In this document: piece after piece, positions 1-7,657 of the stretch
Numbering within the stretch: the first letter of the stretch is position 1
How the letters are laid out: every line of letters starts with the position of its first letter
Assembly (NCBI RefSeq): GCF_011751075.1
Contig: NZ_JAALLN010000004.1
Coordinates: 218,525-282,524 of the forward strand
DNA: 64,000 nt
Reading direction: 5' to 3'
Source: Flavobacterium poyangense
Lineage (GTDB): Bacteria; Bacteroidota; Bacteroidia; Flavobacteriales; Flavobacteriaceae
Made by a program: the position numbers and the translations under genes
The notes under the pieces: generated by a model
Database searches by the model: none
What the model was told of the DNA's origin: nothing
The model's input: only the letters and a program-made list of their open reading frames with translations

Positions 1-2
1 AC

Positions 3-617
3 CCTACCGGTTTTCCAATGGACGTTTTGGAATTAATGAAACGTGAACCTAAAATTTGTAATTATATTGATATTCCACTACAACATATTTCAGACTCTAT
101 CTTAAAATCAATGCGTCGTGGAACCACACAGGCAAAAACGACTAAATTGTTAAAAGATTTCCGTGCTGCCGTTCCGGGCATGGCCATTAGAACAACTTTA
201 ATTGTTGGATATCCGGGTGAAACTCAGGAAGACTTTGAAATTTTGAAAGATTTCGTTCAGGAAATGAAATTTGACAGAATGGGATGTTTTGCTTACTCGC
301 ATGAAGAAAACACCCATGCCTATTTGCTTGAAGACAATGTTCCGGACGATGTAAAACAAGCCAGAGCAAATGAGATTATGGAATTACAATCTCAAATCTC
401 ATGGGATTTGAATCAGGAAAAAGTTGGAAAAGTTTTCAAATGTATCATTGACAGAAAAGAAGGCGCTCATTTTGTTGGAAGAACGGAATTTGACAGCCCT
501 GATGTTGATAACGAAGTTTTAATTGATGCTTCAAAACATTACGTAAAAACTGGCGATTTTGTTAATATCAAGATAATTGAAGCGACAGAATTTGATTTAT
601 ACGGAGAACCTGCTTAA
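3..617 (+). CDS. rimO: Ribosomal protein S12 methylthiotransferase RimO (3' part)
   Basis: This is the C-terminal half of a radical SAM methylthiotransferase, cut by the left window edge. The frame is open from base 3, so the ATG at 18 is internal. The visible 205 residues carry the late radical SAM barrel (YIDIPLQH, MRRGTT, TLIVGYPGE) and a C-terminal TRAM-type RNA-binding region (about residues 130-200). RimO adds a methylthio group to an aspartate of ribosomal protein S12. The iron-sulfur cysteines lie outside the window. MiaB is the nearest alternative, but the FPMDVLELM and DRMGCFAYSHEE context fits RimO better. Confidence 0.9.
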   Translation, partial: PTGFPMDVLELMKREPKICNYIDIPLQHISDSILKSMRRGTTQAKTTKLLKDFRAAVPGMAIRTTLIVGYPGETQEDFEILKDFVQEMKFDRMGCFAYSHEENTHAYLLEDNVPDDVKQARANEIMELQSQISWDLNQEKVGKVFKCIIDRKEGAHFVGRTEFDSPDVDNEVLIDASKHYVKTGDFVNIKIIEATEFDLYGEPA

Positions 618-659
618 ATTTACGGTATCTATTTTCTAACTTTTGACAAAAACACTTTT

Positions 660-1205
660 ATGAAATCTATTCAATCTTTATTTCTTTTAGTTTTTACGTT
701 ATTATGCGTTAATGCTGTTTCTGCTCAATACGGAAACGGATATAACAATGGTTACGGTGGTGGTGGCTACGGAAGAGGTGGCGGAATGGGAATGGACAGA
801 AGTATGATGCAGGCAGGACCGCAAAGCTCTCCCAGCAAACCTAAAGAAGTCCCTGCCGAAGAAATAGCAGCTAAAATTACCGAACAGATGAAACCGGTTG
901 TAAATCTTGACGAACTTCAGGCTATTGCCATTACAAATGTTTTTGCTGATAGTCTAAGAGAACAAGGTATACTGTTAAAAAATGAAAGCAGCAGTCAAGA
1001 TCAGAAAATGGAACAAATGAAAGCATTAAAAGAGAGTACTAACAAAAAAGTAACCGCTTTCCTTAATCCTGATCAGATTGAAAAATACAACGCTTTTATG
1101 GCTGATTTTAAAGAGATTAAAAAATCAAAGTCAAAAAAGAAAAAAGAGGCTAAAGAAAATAAAGAAATAAAAGAAGACATTCAAACTGAAAAAGTTCAAG
1201 AATAA
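660..1205 (+). CDS. Small secreted protein with Gly/Tyr/Met-rich stretch and Lys-rich tail
   Basis: The protein has 181 residues. A signal peptide (about 1-22, ending VSAQ) is followed by a GYGGGGYGRGGGMGMD-type glycine-rich segment (about 23-50), a helical segment with a LNPDQIEKYNAFM motif (about 130-145) and a lysine/glutamate-rich tail. The helical part resembles the LTxxQ/Spy-type periplasmic proteins seen in many Bacteroidetes, where a 'pEQ...kY' motif is common, but I do not recognise a specific family. It starts 42 bases after rimO on the same strand and is followed by the amidase pair. It is likely exported to the periplasm or cell surface; its function is unknown. Confidence 0.7.
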   Translation: MKSIQSLFLLVFTLLCVNAVSAQYGNGYNNGYGGGGYGRGGGMGMDRSMMQAGPQSSPSKPKEVPAEEIAAKITEQMKPVVNLDELQAIAITNVFADSLREQGILLKNESSSQDQKMEQMKALKESTNKKVTAFLNPDQIEKYNAFMADFKEIKKSKSKKKKEAKENKEIKEDIQTEKVQE

Positions 1206-1239
1206 TTAGCTAAACCTAAATTCCAAAATGTAATTGATT

Positions 1240-2145
1240 ATGATAAAAAGACATTTATGTTATCTGCTTTTAGCAATTATTATTTGTTCGTGCTCTACAA
1301 ATCCTTATAAAAACACAGAAAAAGTTTACGATCAGCAGCTAAAAACTTTAGAAAATCAAATTACAAGTAAAGAAGCCAAACCTATACCTCCTGTTAGCCC
1401 GGTAGTAATTGATACCACCTATGCGCAACAATTAGGGATTGTAAAAGACACCTTATCCAAAACAGGATCTACTGTTTTGCTCAATGGTATTAACACAGAA
1501 TGGATTGGTACGGTTAATTTTAACTTAAGAAAACCAAGTTTTATAATTATTCACCATACCGCACAAGATTCTCTTCAACAGACAATCAATACTTTTACGA
1601 AGACGAGAACACAGGTAAGTGCTCATTATATAATTTCTGAAAACGGAAAAGTAGTTCAGATGCTAAATGACTACCTAAGAGCCTGGCATGCAGGATCTTC
1701 TACCTGGGGAAAAAATACAGATTTAAACTCAAGTTCAATTGGTATTGAACTTGACAATAACGGATTTAAACCTTTTACAGAAGCGCAAATCGGTAGTTTG
1801 GTAGCACTTTTGACCAAGCTGAAAAAAGATTACAATATTCCAACTCAAAATATATTGGGACATGCTGATATCGCGCCGGGAAGAAAACAAGACCCAAGCG
1901 CTTTGTTTCCCTGGAAAACATTAGCAGAAAAAGGATTCGGAATCTGGCCGGATCAAATACTGGAAGAAGCTCCTTTTGATTTTAAAATTGAGCCGGCATT
2001 GCGCATTATCGGGTACAATACAAAAAATCTTTCGGCAGCCATAATGGCTTTTAAGTTGCATTATATTCAAACTGACACTACTTCTGTTTTAGACCGAAAA
2101 ACGATAGATACCATTTACTCTATTTATAAAAAACAGATTCAATAA
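1240..2145 (+). CDS. N-acetylmuramoyl-L-alanine amidase lipoprotein, copy 1
   Basis: This is an Amidase_2-type zinc amidase that would cleave the bond between MurNAc and the stem peptide of peptidoglycan. The protein has 301 residues with a lipoprotein signal (cysteines around residue 17). The catalytic domain spans about 100-220: IIHHTAQ carries the first zinc histidine, GHADI the second, and DPSALFPW the acidic ligand. A C-terminal extension of about 80 residues is not part of the core. A TTG lies two codons upstream at 1234. I chose ATG 1240 because it gives the same length and N-terminus as the paralogue at 2889. A strong hairpin follows directly. Confidence 0.88.
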   Translation: MIKRHLCYLLLAIIICSCSTNPYKNTEKVYDQQLKTLENQITSKEAKPIPPVSPVVIDTTYAQQLGIVKDTLSKTGSTVLLNGINTEWIGTVNFNLRKPSFIIIHHTAQDSLQQTINTFTKTRTQVSAHYIISENGKVVQMLNDYLRAWHAGSSTWGKNTDLNSSSIGIELDNNGFKPFTEAQIGSLVALLTKLKKDYNIPTQNILGHADIAPGRKQDPSALFPWKTLAEKGFGIWPDQILEEAPFDFKIEPALRIIGYNTKNLSAAIMAFKLHYIQTDTTSVLDRKTIDTIYSIYKKQIQ

Positions 2146-2163
2146 CTATAGTTGACTCAAAAG

Positions 2164-2204
2164 AAAAAATGCATTTCTATTAATTTAGAAATGCATTTTT
2201 TTTT
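2164..2204 (+). terminator. Rho-independent terminator after amidase copy 1
   Basis: Inverted arms AAATGCATTTCT and AGAAATGCATTT around an eight-base loop, followed by a run of T. It begins 19 bases after the stop codon. Confidence 0.9.
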
Positions 2205-2343
2205 GCTTTGCCCAATTGCAAATTTTCTATCATATGTAATCGCGCTTTGTGAAACAATTTAAATTTAGCAGATCTCAAGCTAAATCCAATAAAAAAAACA
2301 GATCAGAAAACACTAGAACTAAAAATCTTCCGCTACATTTCTA

Positions 2344-2658
2344 TTAATTAACTCAAGTCGCTAGTTGTGAGATGTAAAAAATGAAAGATGAGCCTTAGAA
2401 ATTCTCCGTTTTTTATAAAAACCAAACTTTAATGAATAGAATGCTTGTGAAAGTAAAAAACAAAACTGTTTTATTTCATTGATTTAATATCTTACTTAGG
2501 AACTGAAAATGAAGTTGTTCTTAATTACTTTACTTCAACAATTCCTATAAACTCTATTCCCTTTTATGCTTATTTCGCAAAAATAAAGCTGCAGAACAAA
2601 AAGTATCAAATTTCATACTTACATTTCACAACTCATAACTAGCAACTTAAATTAATTA
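2344..2658. repeat. TAATTAA-ended inverted-repeat element, copy A
   Basis: This 315-base element fills most of the 743-base gap between the two amidase genes. The left end reads TTAATTAACTCAAGTCGCTAG and the right end is its near-complement (CTAGCAACTTAAATTAATTA). Both ends continue inward as ...TTGTGAGATGT / ACATTTCACAA. The interior does not match the interiors of copies B, C and D and has no convincing reading frame. The rest of the gap is AT-rich with nothing I recognise. Confidence 0.75.
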
Positions 2659-2888
2659 CATCTCTGATCTGCATTACCCAAAATCAAATAAGCGAAACAA
2701 AAAGGGCAATTCCTTTTTTATTTTATTTTTTTGAACAACATTAAAATTAAAATTTACAACAATAAATTTGGTCGAATGGCACACAGTAGATTTCATTAAA
2801 TTCCGATCAAATTGATACTATTAAAATCATTACAAATAGCAATGCAAACAATACAGCAATATGTCTCACCATTTTAAAAAAAATCATT

Positions 2889-3794
2889 ATGACAAAAAAA
2901 AATCTGTGCTATCTGATTTTAGCAATTATTGGTATTTCTTGCTCATCAAATCTTTATAAAAAAACAGAAAAAGCTTATGATGAGCAGCTAAAAACTTTAG
3001 AAAATCAAATTACAAGTAAAGAAGCTAAGCCCTTACCACCTATTAGTCCGGTAATGATTGAAAGTGCATACGCGCAACAACTTGGAATCGTGAAAGACAC
3101 CTTATCAAAAACAGGATCTACTGTTTTACTCAATAGTATCAACACAGAATGGATTAGTACGGTTAATTTCAACTTAAGGAAGCCTAATTTTATAATTATA
3201 CATCATACTGCACAAGATTCTATTCAGCGAACCATACAAACCTTCACAAACACAAAAACTCAAGTGAGTGCGCATTATGTGGTTTCGAAAAGCGGAAAAG
3301 TAGTTCAAATGTTAAATGATTATTTAAGAGCCTGGCACGCCGGAATATCTTCATGGGGAAAAAACACAGATATAAACTCCTGCTCAATTGGTATAGAACT
3401 TGACAATAACGGATTTAAACCTTTTACAGAAGCACAAATCAATAGCTTAATTGCTCTTTTAACCCGGTTAAAAAAAGATTACAATATTCCAACTCAAAAT
3501 ATAATTGGTCATGCTGATATAACACCGGGAAGAAAACACGACCCAAGTGCTTTTTTCCCCTGGAAAACATTAGCAGAAAAAGGATTCGGAATCTGGCCTG
3601 ATCAAATATTGGAAGAAGCTCCCTTTGATTTTAAAATTGAGCCGGCATTGCGCATTATCGGATACAATACAAAAAATCTATCGGCAGCTATAATGGCTTT
3701 TAAATTGCATTACATTCAAACTGATACCACTTCTACTTTAGACCGAAAAACGATAGATACCATCTACTCTATTTACAAAAAACAATTTCAATAG
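2889..3794 (+). CDS. N-acetylmuramoyl-L-alanine amidase lipoprotein, copy 2
   Basis: This is a tandem paralogue of the gene at 1240, also 301 residues, in the same orientation. A lipoprotein signal (IGISC) precedes the Amidase_2 domain with IIHHTAQ, GHADI and DPSAFFPW. The last 85 residues are almost identical to copy 1, while the N-terminal 100 residues differ more. Nucleotide differences in the shared tail are largely third-position changes, so both copies appear to be under selection. The ATG sits in AAATCATTATGACA. No obvious terminator hairpin follows; the downstream gap holds repeat copy B. Confidence 0.88.
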   Translation: MTKKNLCYLILAIIGISCSSNLYKKTEKAYDEQLKTLENQITSKEAKPLPPISPVMIESAYAQQLGIVKDTLSKTGSTVLLNSINTEWISTVNFNLRKPNFIIIHHTAQDSIQRTIQTFTNTKTQVSAHYVVSKSGKVVQMLNDYLRAWHAGISSWGKNTDINSCSIGIELDNNGFKPFTEAQINSLIALLTRLKKDYNIPTQNIIGHADITPGRKHDPSAFFPWKTLAEKGFGIWPDQILEEAPFDFKIEPALRIIGYNTKNLSAAIMAFKLHYIQTDTTSTLDRKTIDTIYSIYKKQFQ

Positions 3795-3846
3795 GATAAA
3801 AAGCGGCTTCCCAAAAAAAAAAAAGCCGATTACAATTATAAAACAC

Positions 3847-4093
3847 TAATTAATTCAAGTTGCTAGTTGTAAAATGTATACTGTATGTGTGATATGCTAG
3901 TCTGAAAGGGCGTATATTTTAATTAACTGACTTTCTTGCTATTAAATGAAGCACTAGAATTTAAGTATATTGCTACTCTATTTCAATAGTCTGACACAAC
4001 TATATTTGTACAATATAAGGTAGTAATCAGTTACAAAACTTATTACTTTTTACAGTATACATTATTATTCAACTGCCAACTTAAGTTAATTAA
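3847..4093. repeat. TAATTAA-ended inverted-repeat element, copy B
   Basis: This 247-base element begins TAATTAATTCAAGTTGCTAG and ends with the complement (AACTTAAGTTAATTAA). Subterminal AAAATGTATACTG / CAGTATACATT motifs face inward. The interior carries CTGAAAGGGC, TTAATTAACTGA and the sequence CTGACACAACTATAT, which recur in the same order in copies C (inverted) and D. It fills most of the 429-base gap between the second amidase and the porin terminator. Confidence 0.8.
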
Positions 4094-4153
4094 GAGCAAC
4101 ACCAGCACTAACATTTCACAATAAACGTTTCACATTAAACTTATATCTAGTTC

Positions 4154-4192
4154 AAAAAAAAACTGCCAGAACATTTGCACATTCTGACAGCT
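4154..4192 (-). terminator. Terminator of the porin gene
   Basis: On the minus strand, CTGTCAGAA pairs with TTCTGGCAG around a ten-base loop and is followed by a T run. It lies 32 bases beyond the porin stop codon. Confidence 0.85.
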
Positions 4193-4223
4193 TCAAAAAA
4201 AAAAAAATATCAATCTTTATCTC

Positions 4224-5297
4224 CTAAAAAGAGTATGTTGTAGCGAGTAAAGCAAAAAACATTCCACTTGTTGGAAGAGCATCACTATTTTTAAAAATAT
4301 CTTCAGATGCAGTATCGTATCGCAACTCAGGAATAATAGTCAACTTTCCGACTTTATAATTTAGCGAAACCGTATTCGCAAATACGTTCGATCCCGTAAG
4401 TGCCCCTAAACTTGAAGCGGCGCCTTTAGCATTAAAAAATTCCGTTCGGTAAGCGAGACTTAAAGTTTCTTTGAAGGCATAATTGACATATCCTACTAAT
4501 GAAAACCACTCTCCATCTAATGTACTGTCCAAATCATTTGTTGTTTTTGCATAAGTCGCGTTAAAACCAAGTCCAAAACTATCATTTAATGATTTAGTGG
4601 CCACAAAATCAACTTGCGTTTTATTTTCTTCTGATGCCGGATTAGCACTTCCCGAAGTAAAATTCAAATAAGCACTTCCCGTATCTCCAACATATCCCAA
4701 TTGGCCTATATAGGTTTTCTGTTTTGTCCCCGCATCCATCGCAGATTTAAAATCAGTCGGATTTGTTATTCCGAACATTGCTGAAAATCTTCCGGATGTA
4801 TACTGTGCTTTTAAACCTGTATTAAAAAAGGGTCCATAGGAGAAAGCATACGACATACTGTAGTTTTTGTTATCTACTGCATCTACCAATTCATATCCGA
4901 TATGAGTACCAAAACTACCCGCCACTACTTTAAACTTATCCGTAATATCGTAGGTAAAATATAATTGTTTGATTAAAAATTTAGCGGTAATATCTTTGTC
5001 TGTTGTTTCATTATACGAAAATTCACCTGCTCTTTTTCCAAAACCCAGATCTACAAAAACGGATCCTTTTTTAAAAGAATGCGAAGCTTCAATGGAAGCC
5101 ATCCCTAATTCGAACGAGTCCTGTGAGTTGGTAAAACTGGTCAATCCATTCATTTGTTTAGAAAAATCATATTTATAATATGCGTCGGCAGATCCGGCAA
5201 AAGTAGTTGCAGGAGAAGCCGGCTTTTCACTATCATCTTGGGCACATACAAAAGAACTGGTTAACATGGCGACTAAAATGTGAAATGCTTTTTTCAT
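4224..5297 (-). CDS. Outer membrane beta-barrel porin (bbp2/OmpL-like)
   Basis: The protein has 357 residues with a signal peptide (cleavage about 19-20, FVCAQDD). It has repeated amphipathic strands with aromatic ends (for example FKVVAGSFGTHIGYEL, SFGLGFNATYAKT) and ends in TTYSF, a terminal phenylalanine typical of outer membrane barrels. The AGSADAYYKYDF opening matches the putative beta-barrel porin-2 family. It probably forms a diffusion channel in the outer membrane; the substrate cannot be read. It is monocistronic, with its own terminator and a long AT-rich region upstream. Confidence 0.8.
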   Translation of the reverse strand: MKKAFHILVAMLTSSFVCAQDDSEKPASPATTFAGSADAYYKYDFSKQMNGLTSFTNSQDSFELGMASIEASHSFKKGSVFVDLGFGKRAGEFSYNETTDKDITAKFLIKQLYFTYDITDKFKVVAGSFGTHIGYELVDAVDNKNYSMSYAFSYGPFFNTGLKAQYTSGRFSAMFGITNPTDFKSAMDAGTKQKTYIGQLGYVGDTGSAYLNFTSGSANPASEENKTQVDFVATKSLNDSFGLGFNATYAKTTNDLDSTLDGEWFSLVGYVNYAFKETLSLAYRTEFFNAKGAASSLGALTGSNVFANTVSLNYKVGKLTIIPELRYDTASEDIFKNSDALPTSGMFFALLATTYSF

Positions 5298-5804
5298 GTT
5301 TTCATTGGTTTTTAGTTTCTAATTGATTTTGGTTAGTTATTCTTTTATATATCTATTTACTAGTATAAGTCATCTCTAAAACCTCAAATTCGTCCCTTAA
5401 ACTTCTTCTTTTCCTTAGCGAATTTATTAACTTTTACAGGAGTACAAGAATCAAAAACTACTTTTTTTCTGTTTTAAAGCGAGAATTATGGATTACAAAA
5501 AATTAGCTTCCAATAATCATTATTTGATATTTACAGCGTTTTGTTTTTAAAAATTCAATAACACATAAAAAACACAAATACCATAAAAAAACTAGGGTAC
5601 ATTAAAAATAACTACGAATAAAAATTCAAAAATTAAAAGTTAAAAACTAAAAACTAAACATATACCTATTAAAATTTAGGGTAATTTATTTTTAATTAAA
5701 AAATTTAAAAAAGCCGAAATTTATTCAAACAGAGCAAATAAAGAAATAAACACAACCTAAAAATTCCTACAAAAATAAAACAAACAAAATACCAACCTTA
5801 CACA

Positions 5805-5838
5805 ACAAAAAAGGCCTGTCCAAAACTTGAACAGGCCA
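5805..5838 (-). terminator. Minus-strand terminator without an intact gene
   Basis: GGCCTGT and ACAGGCC pair around an 11-base loop, with CCTTTTTT following on the minus strand. The nearest intact minus-strand gene ends 310 bases upstream, so it probably ends a small RNA or a decayed gene. Confidence 0.75.
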
Positions 5839-5861
5839 AATAATAATCTATAAAAAATCTA

Positions 5862-5936
5862 TTATTGCTTCTTATATTTTTCTCTCAGCTCTTTAATGCA
5901 CTTCTGCTTTTTTAATACTGTTGTTTTTAATTTACT
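5862..5936 (-). pseudogene. Possible C-terminal remnant of a decayed gene
   Basis: A minus-strand stretch of 24 codons without a start codon ends in KKQKCIKELREKYKKQ and a TAA. The terminator lies 23 bases beyond, as expected for the true 3' end of a former gene. No family is recognised, and the lysine-rich composition could also arise by chance in AT-rich DNA. Confidence 0.25.
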
Positions 5937-6148
5937 TTACGATCTAATCACATTTATTGTTATTTAATATTGCATCATTACATCATTAAATTAATGTGGA
6001 TATAAACACGATCGTAAATCATAGGAGAAGTACACGCGATCGTAAACCTGGGAGAAGCACTGCTGTGCTTCTCTACGGTGTGATCATTTGATTTCTTTTA
6101 AATCGATAATTCACCTGACTATCTAATTGAAAATATTTAATCACACCT

Positions 6149-7105
6149 TTATTTTAGAATCGATTCGATCGCATTTAATTCGTCTGAAGAGAAATTTTGT
6201 TTTTGCAGGCAATCAATATTATTATTCAATTGTCTCACAGAACTCGCACCAATTAATACGGAGGTAATTCTTTTGTCTTTTTGCAGCCAGGCAAGAGCCA
6301 TTTGCGCCAAAGATTGTTCTCTGCTTTGAGCAATTTCATTTAACTGAACTAATTTCTGAATACGTTGCTGTGTCACTTCATCTTCTTTTAGATGTCCGTT
6401 TGGATTATGTGCTCTTGAATTTTCAGGAATTCCGTTTAAATATTTATCTGTTAAAAGACCTTGCGCTAATGGTGAAAATGCAATACAGCCTACTCCTTTT
6501 TCTTCCAACACATCCAACAGCCCATTTTCTACCCAACGTTCCAACATCGAATATTTGGCCTGATGTATCAAACAAGGTGTTCCCAATTGTTTTAAGACCT
6601 CAACAGCCACTCTGGTTTGTTCCGCCGAATAGTTACTGATTCCGACGTACAACGCTTTTCCTGATCTTACGGCATGATCTAAAGCCATCATGGTTTCTTC
6701 AATTGGCGTTTCGGGATCAGGACGATGGGAATAAAAAATATCCACATAATCAATATTCATTCTTTTTAAACTCTGATCCAAACTTGATAATAAATATTTA
6801 CGTGAACCCCAATCTCCGTAAGGCCCATCCCACATGGTATAACCTGCTTTGGTAGCAATCACGATCTGATCACGCAAATTTCCCTGAAAATTATGCCATA
6901 GTATTTTGCCAAAATTCTCTTCGGCAGAACCCGGAACCGGTCCGTAATTATTCGCTAAGTCAAAATGAGTTATACCCTTATCAAAAGCTTCTTTGGCAAT
7001 ACTTTCAGCAGTATCAAAATTATCTACTGATCCGAAGTTATGCCATAATCCTAAAGAAATTTCAGGTAAGAGTAATCCACTTTTTCCACATCTGTTATAT
7101 TTCAT
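6149..7105 (-). CDS. Aldo/keto reductase, YghZ-like
   Basis: The protein has 318 residues, the normal length for the family. The catalytic tetrad is visible as D49, Y54 (FDLANNYG), K86 (ATKAGY) and H127 (YSHRPD). The MWDGPYGDWGSRKYL segment is characteristic of the YghZ/L-glyceraldehyde 3-phosphate reductase subfamily (AKR14-like). The enzyme would reduce small aldehydes with NADPH in the cytoplasm; the physiological substrate is not certain. It appears monocistronic. The first ATG is used, followed by KYNRCGKSGL, the usual N-terminal beta hairpin. Confidence 0.88.
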   Translation of the reverse strand: MKYNRCGKSGLLLPEISLGLWHNFGSVDNFDTAESIAKEAFDKGITHFDLANNYGPVPGSAEENFGKILWHNFQGNLRDQIVIATKAGYTMWDGPYGDWGSRKYLLSSLDQSLKRMNIDYVDIFYSHRPDPETPIEETMMALDHAVRSGKALYVGISNYSAEQTRVAVEVLKQLGTPCLIHQAKYSMLERWVENGLLDVLEEKGVGCIAFSPLAQGLLTDKYLNGIPENSRAHNPNGHLKEDEVTQQRIQKLVQLNEIAQSREQSLAQMALAWLQKDKRITSVLIGASSVRQLNNNIDCLQKQNFSSDELNAIESILK

Positions 7106-7177
7106 TGTATAGGTTTAATGGTTATCGATTTTAAAGGTAAAAAACAATCCTAATTATTTTAAATCCTAATTGCGCTT

Positions 7178-7185
7178 TATTTTTG
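7178..7185 (+). promoter_or_regulatory. -7 box for the DUF433 gene
   Basis: TATTTTTG matches the Bacteroidetes sigma-A -7 consensus TAnnTTTG, 24 bases before the ATG at 7210. No -33 TTG is seen at the usual spacing. Confidence 0.55.
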
Positions 7186-7209
7186 TAAATTTGTTTAAAC
7201 AATAAAATT

Positions 7210-7407
7210 ATGGATATTAATTGGCAAAAATTCATTTCTATAGATACTGACATCAGATTTGGCAAACCTGTTATCACAGGAACAAGAATTAGTGTCTCTG
7301 ATATTCTTTCCTGGTTATCGACAGGAATGTCTTTTGAAGATATTATAGAAGACTTCCCTGAATTAAAAAAAGAACATATTCTTGCCGCTCTTGCATTTGC
7401 AGCATAA
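7210..7407 (+). CDS. DUF433 antitoxin-like protein (VapB45 type)
   Basis: The protein has 65 residues. The DxRFGKPVITGTRISVSDIL core followed by FEDIIEDFPELKKEHILAAL is the DUF433 signature, a small helix-turn-helix fold. DUF433 genes usually act as antitoxins for an overlapping DUF5615 PIN-like RNase toxin. No complete toxin gene follows here. The short downstream frame (7404-7457) reads IIQLLLNANSLIKN, which resembles a toxin start (KLLLDANIS) but lacks a start codon and stops soon after. It is therefore an orphan antitoxin or a repressor. Confidence 0.8.
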   Translation: MDINWQKFISIDTDIRFGKPVITGTRISVSDILSWLSTGMSFEDIIEDFPELKKEHILAALAFAA

Positions 7408-7457
7408 TACAATTACTTCTAAATGCCAATTCCTTAATTAAAAACAGGACGTTTATT
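7404..7457 (+). pseudogene. Possible vestige of a PIN-like toxin start
   Basis: This frame overlaps the DUF433 stop by four bases, the usual arrangement for the toxin gene of this pair. It reads IIQLLLNANSLIKNRTF before a TAG. The LLL-[DN]-AN spacing matches the acidic N-terminal motif of DUF5615 toxins, but the start is ATA rather than ATG, the catalytic Asp is Asn, and only 17 codons remain. Confidence 0.3.
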
Positions 7458-7512
7458 TAGACGCGGATAAGACGGATTTACTTTGCAAAGACGCGGATAA
7501 AAACGGATTTTT
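7444..7512. repeat. Short direct repeat GACGCGGATAA
   Basis: GACGCGGATAAGACGGATTT and GACGCGGATAAAAACGGATTT occur 33 bases apart in the gap before the esterase gene. Such 'ACGCGGATAA...GGATTT' pieces are a dispersed non-coding repeat type. Confidence 0.45.
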
Positions 7513-7657
7513 TTATTTTTCTGGTTCTATTGATTCTATATATTTCTGAGTTAGAGAGACGTTTTTTGGGCTGACAAGAATTAGACTTATACATCATGAA
7601 AGCCATTTCTCCAATAGATTTCAACATTAAAAGTGTTACCAAACTTTTATCCTAAAC

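Larger units (their letters stand above)
5298..6148. other. 851-base gap with gene-remnant, terminator and short repeats
   Basis: The gap between porin and reductase has no full gene. It is very AT-rich to about 5800. It then holds a minus-strand terminator (5805-5838) preceded by a 25-codon open stretch (5862-5936). Around 6008-6050 there is a direct repeat CGATCGTAAA(n)GGAGAAG, and at 6050-6075 a perfect 9-bp stem GAGAAGCAC/GTGCTTCTC without a T run. Confidence 0.6.

Noticed and set aside
7131..7412. 93-codon frame antisense to the DUF433 gene
   Set aside because: Shadow of the DUF433 gene, with no protein family pattern.
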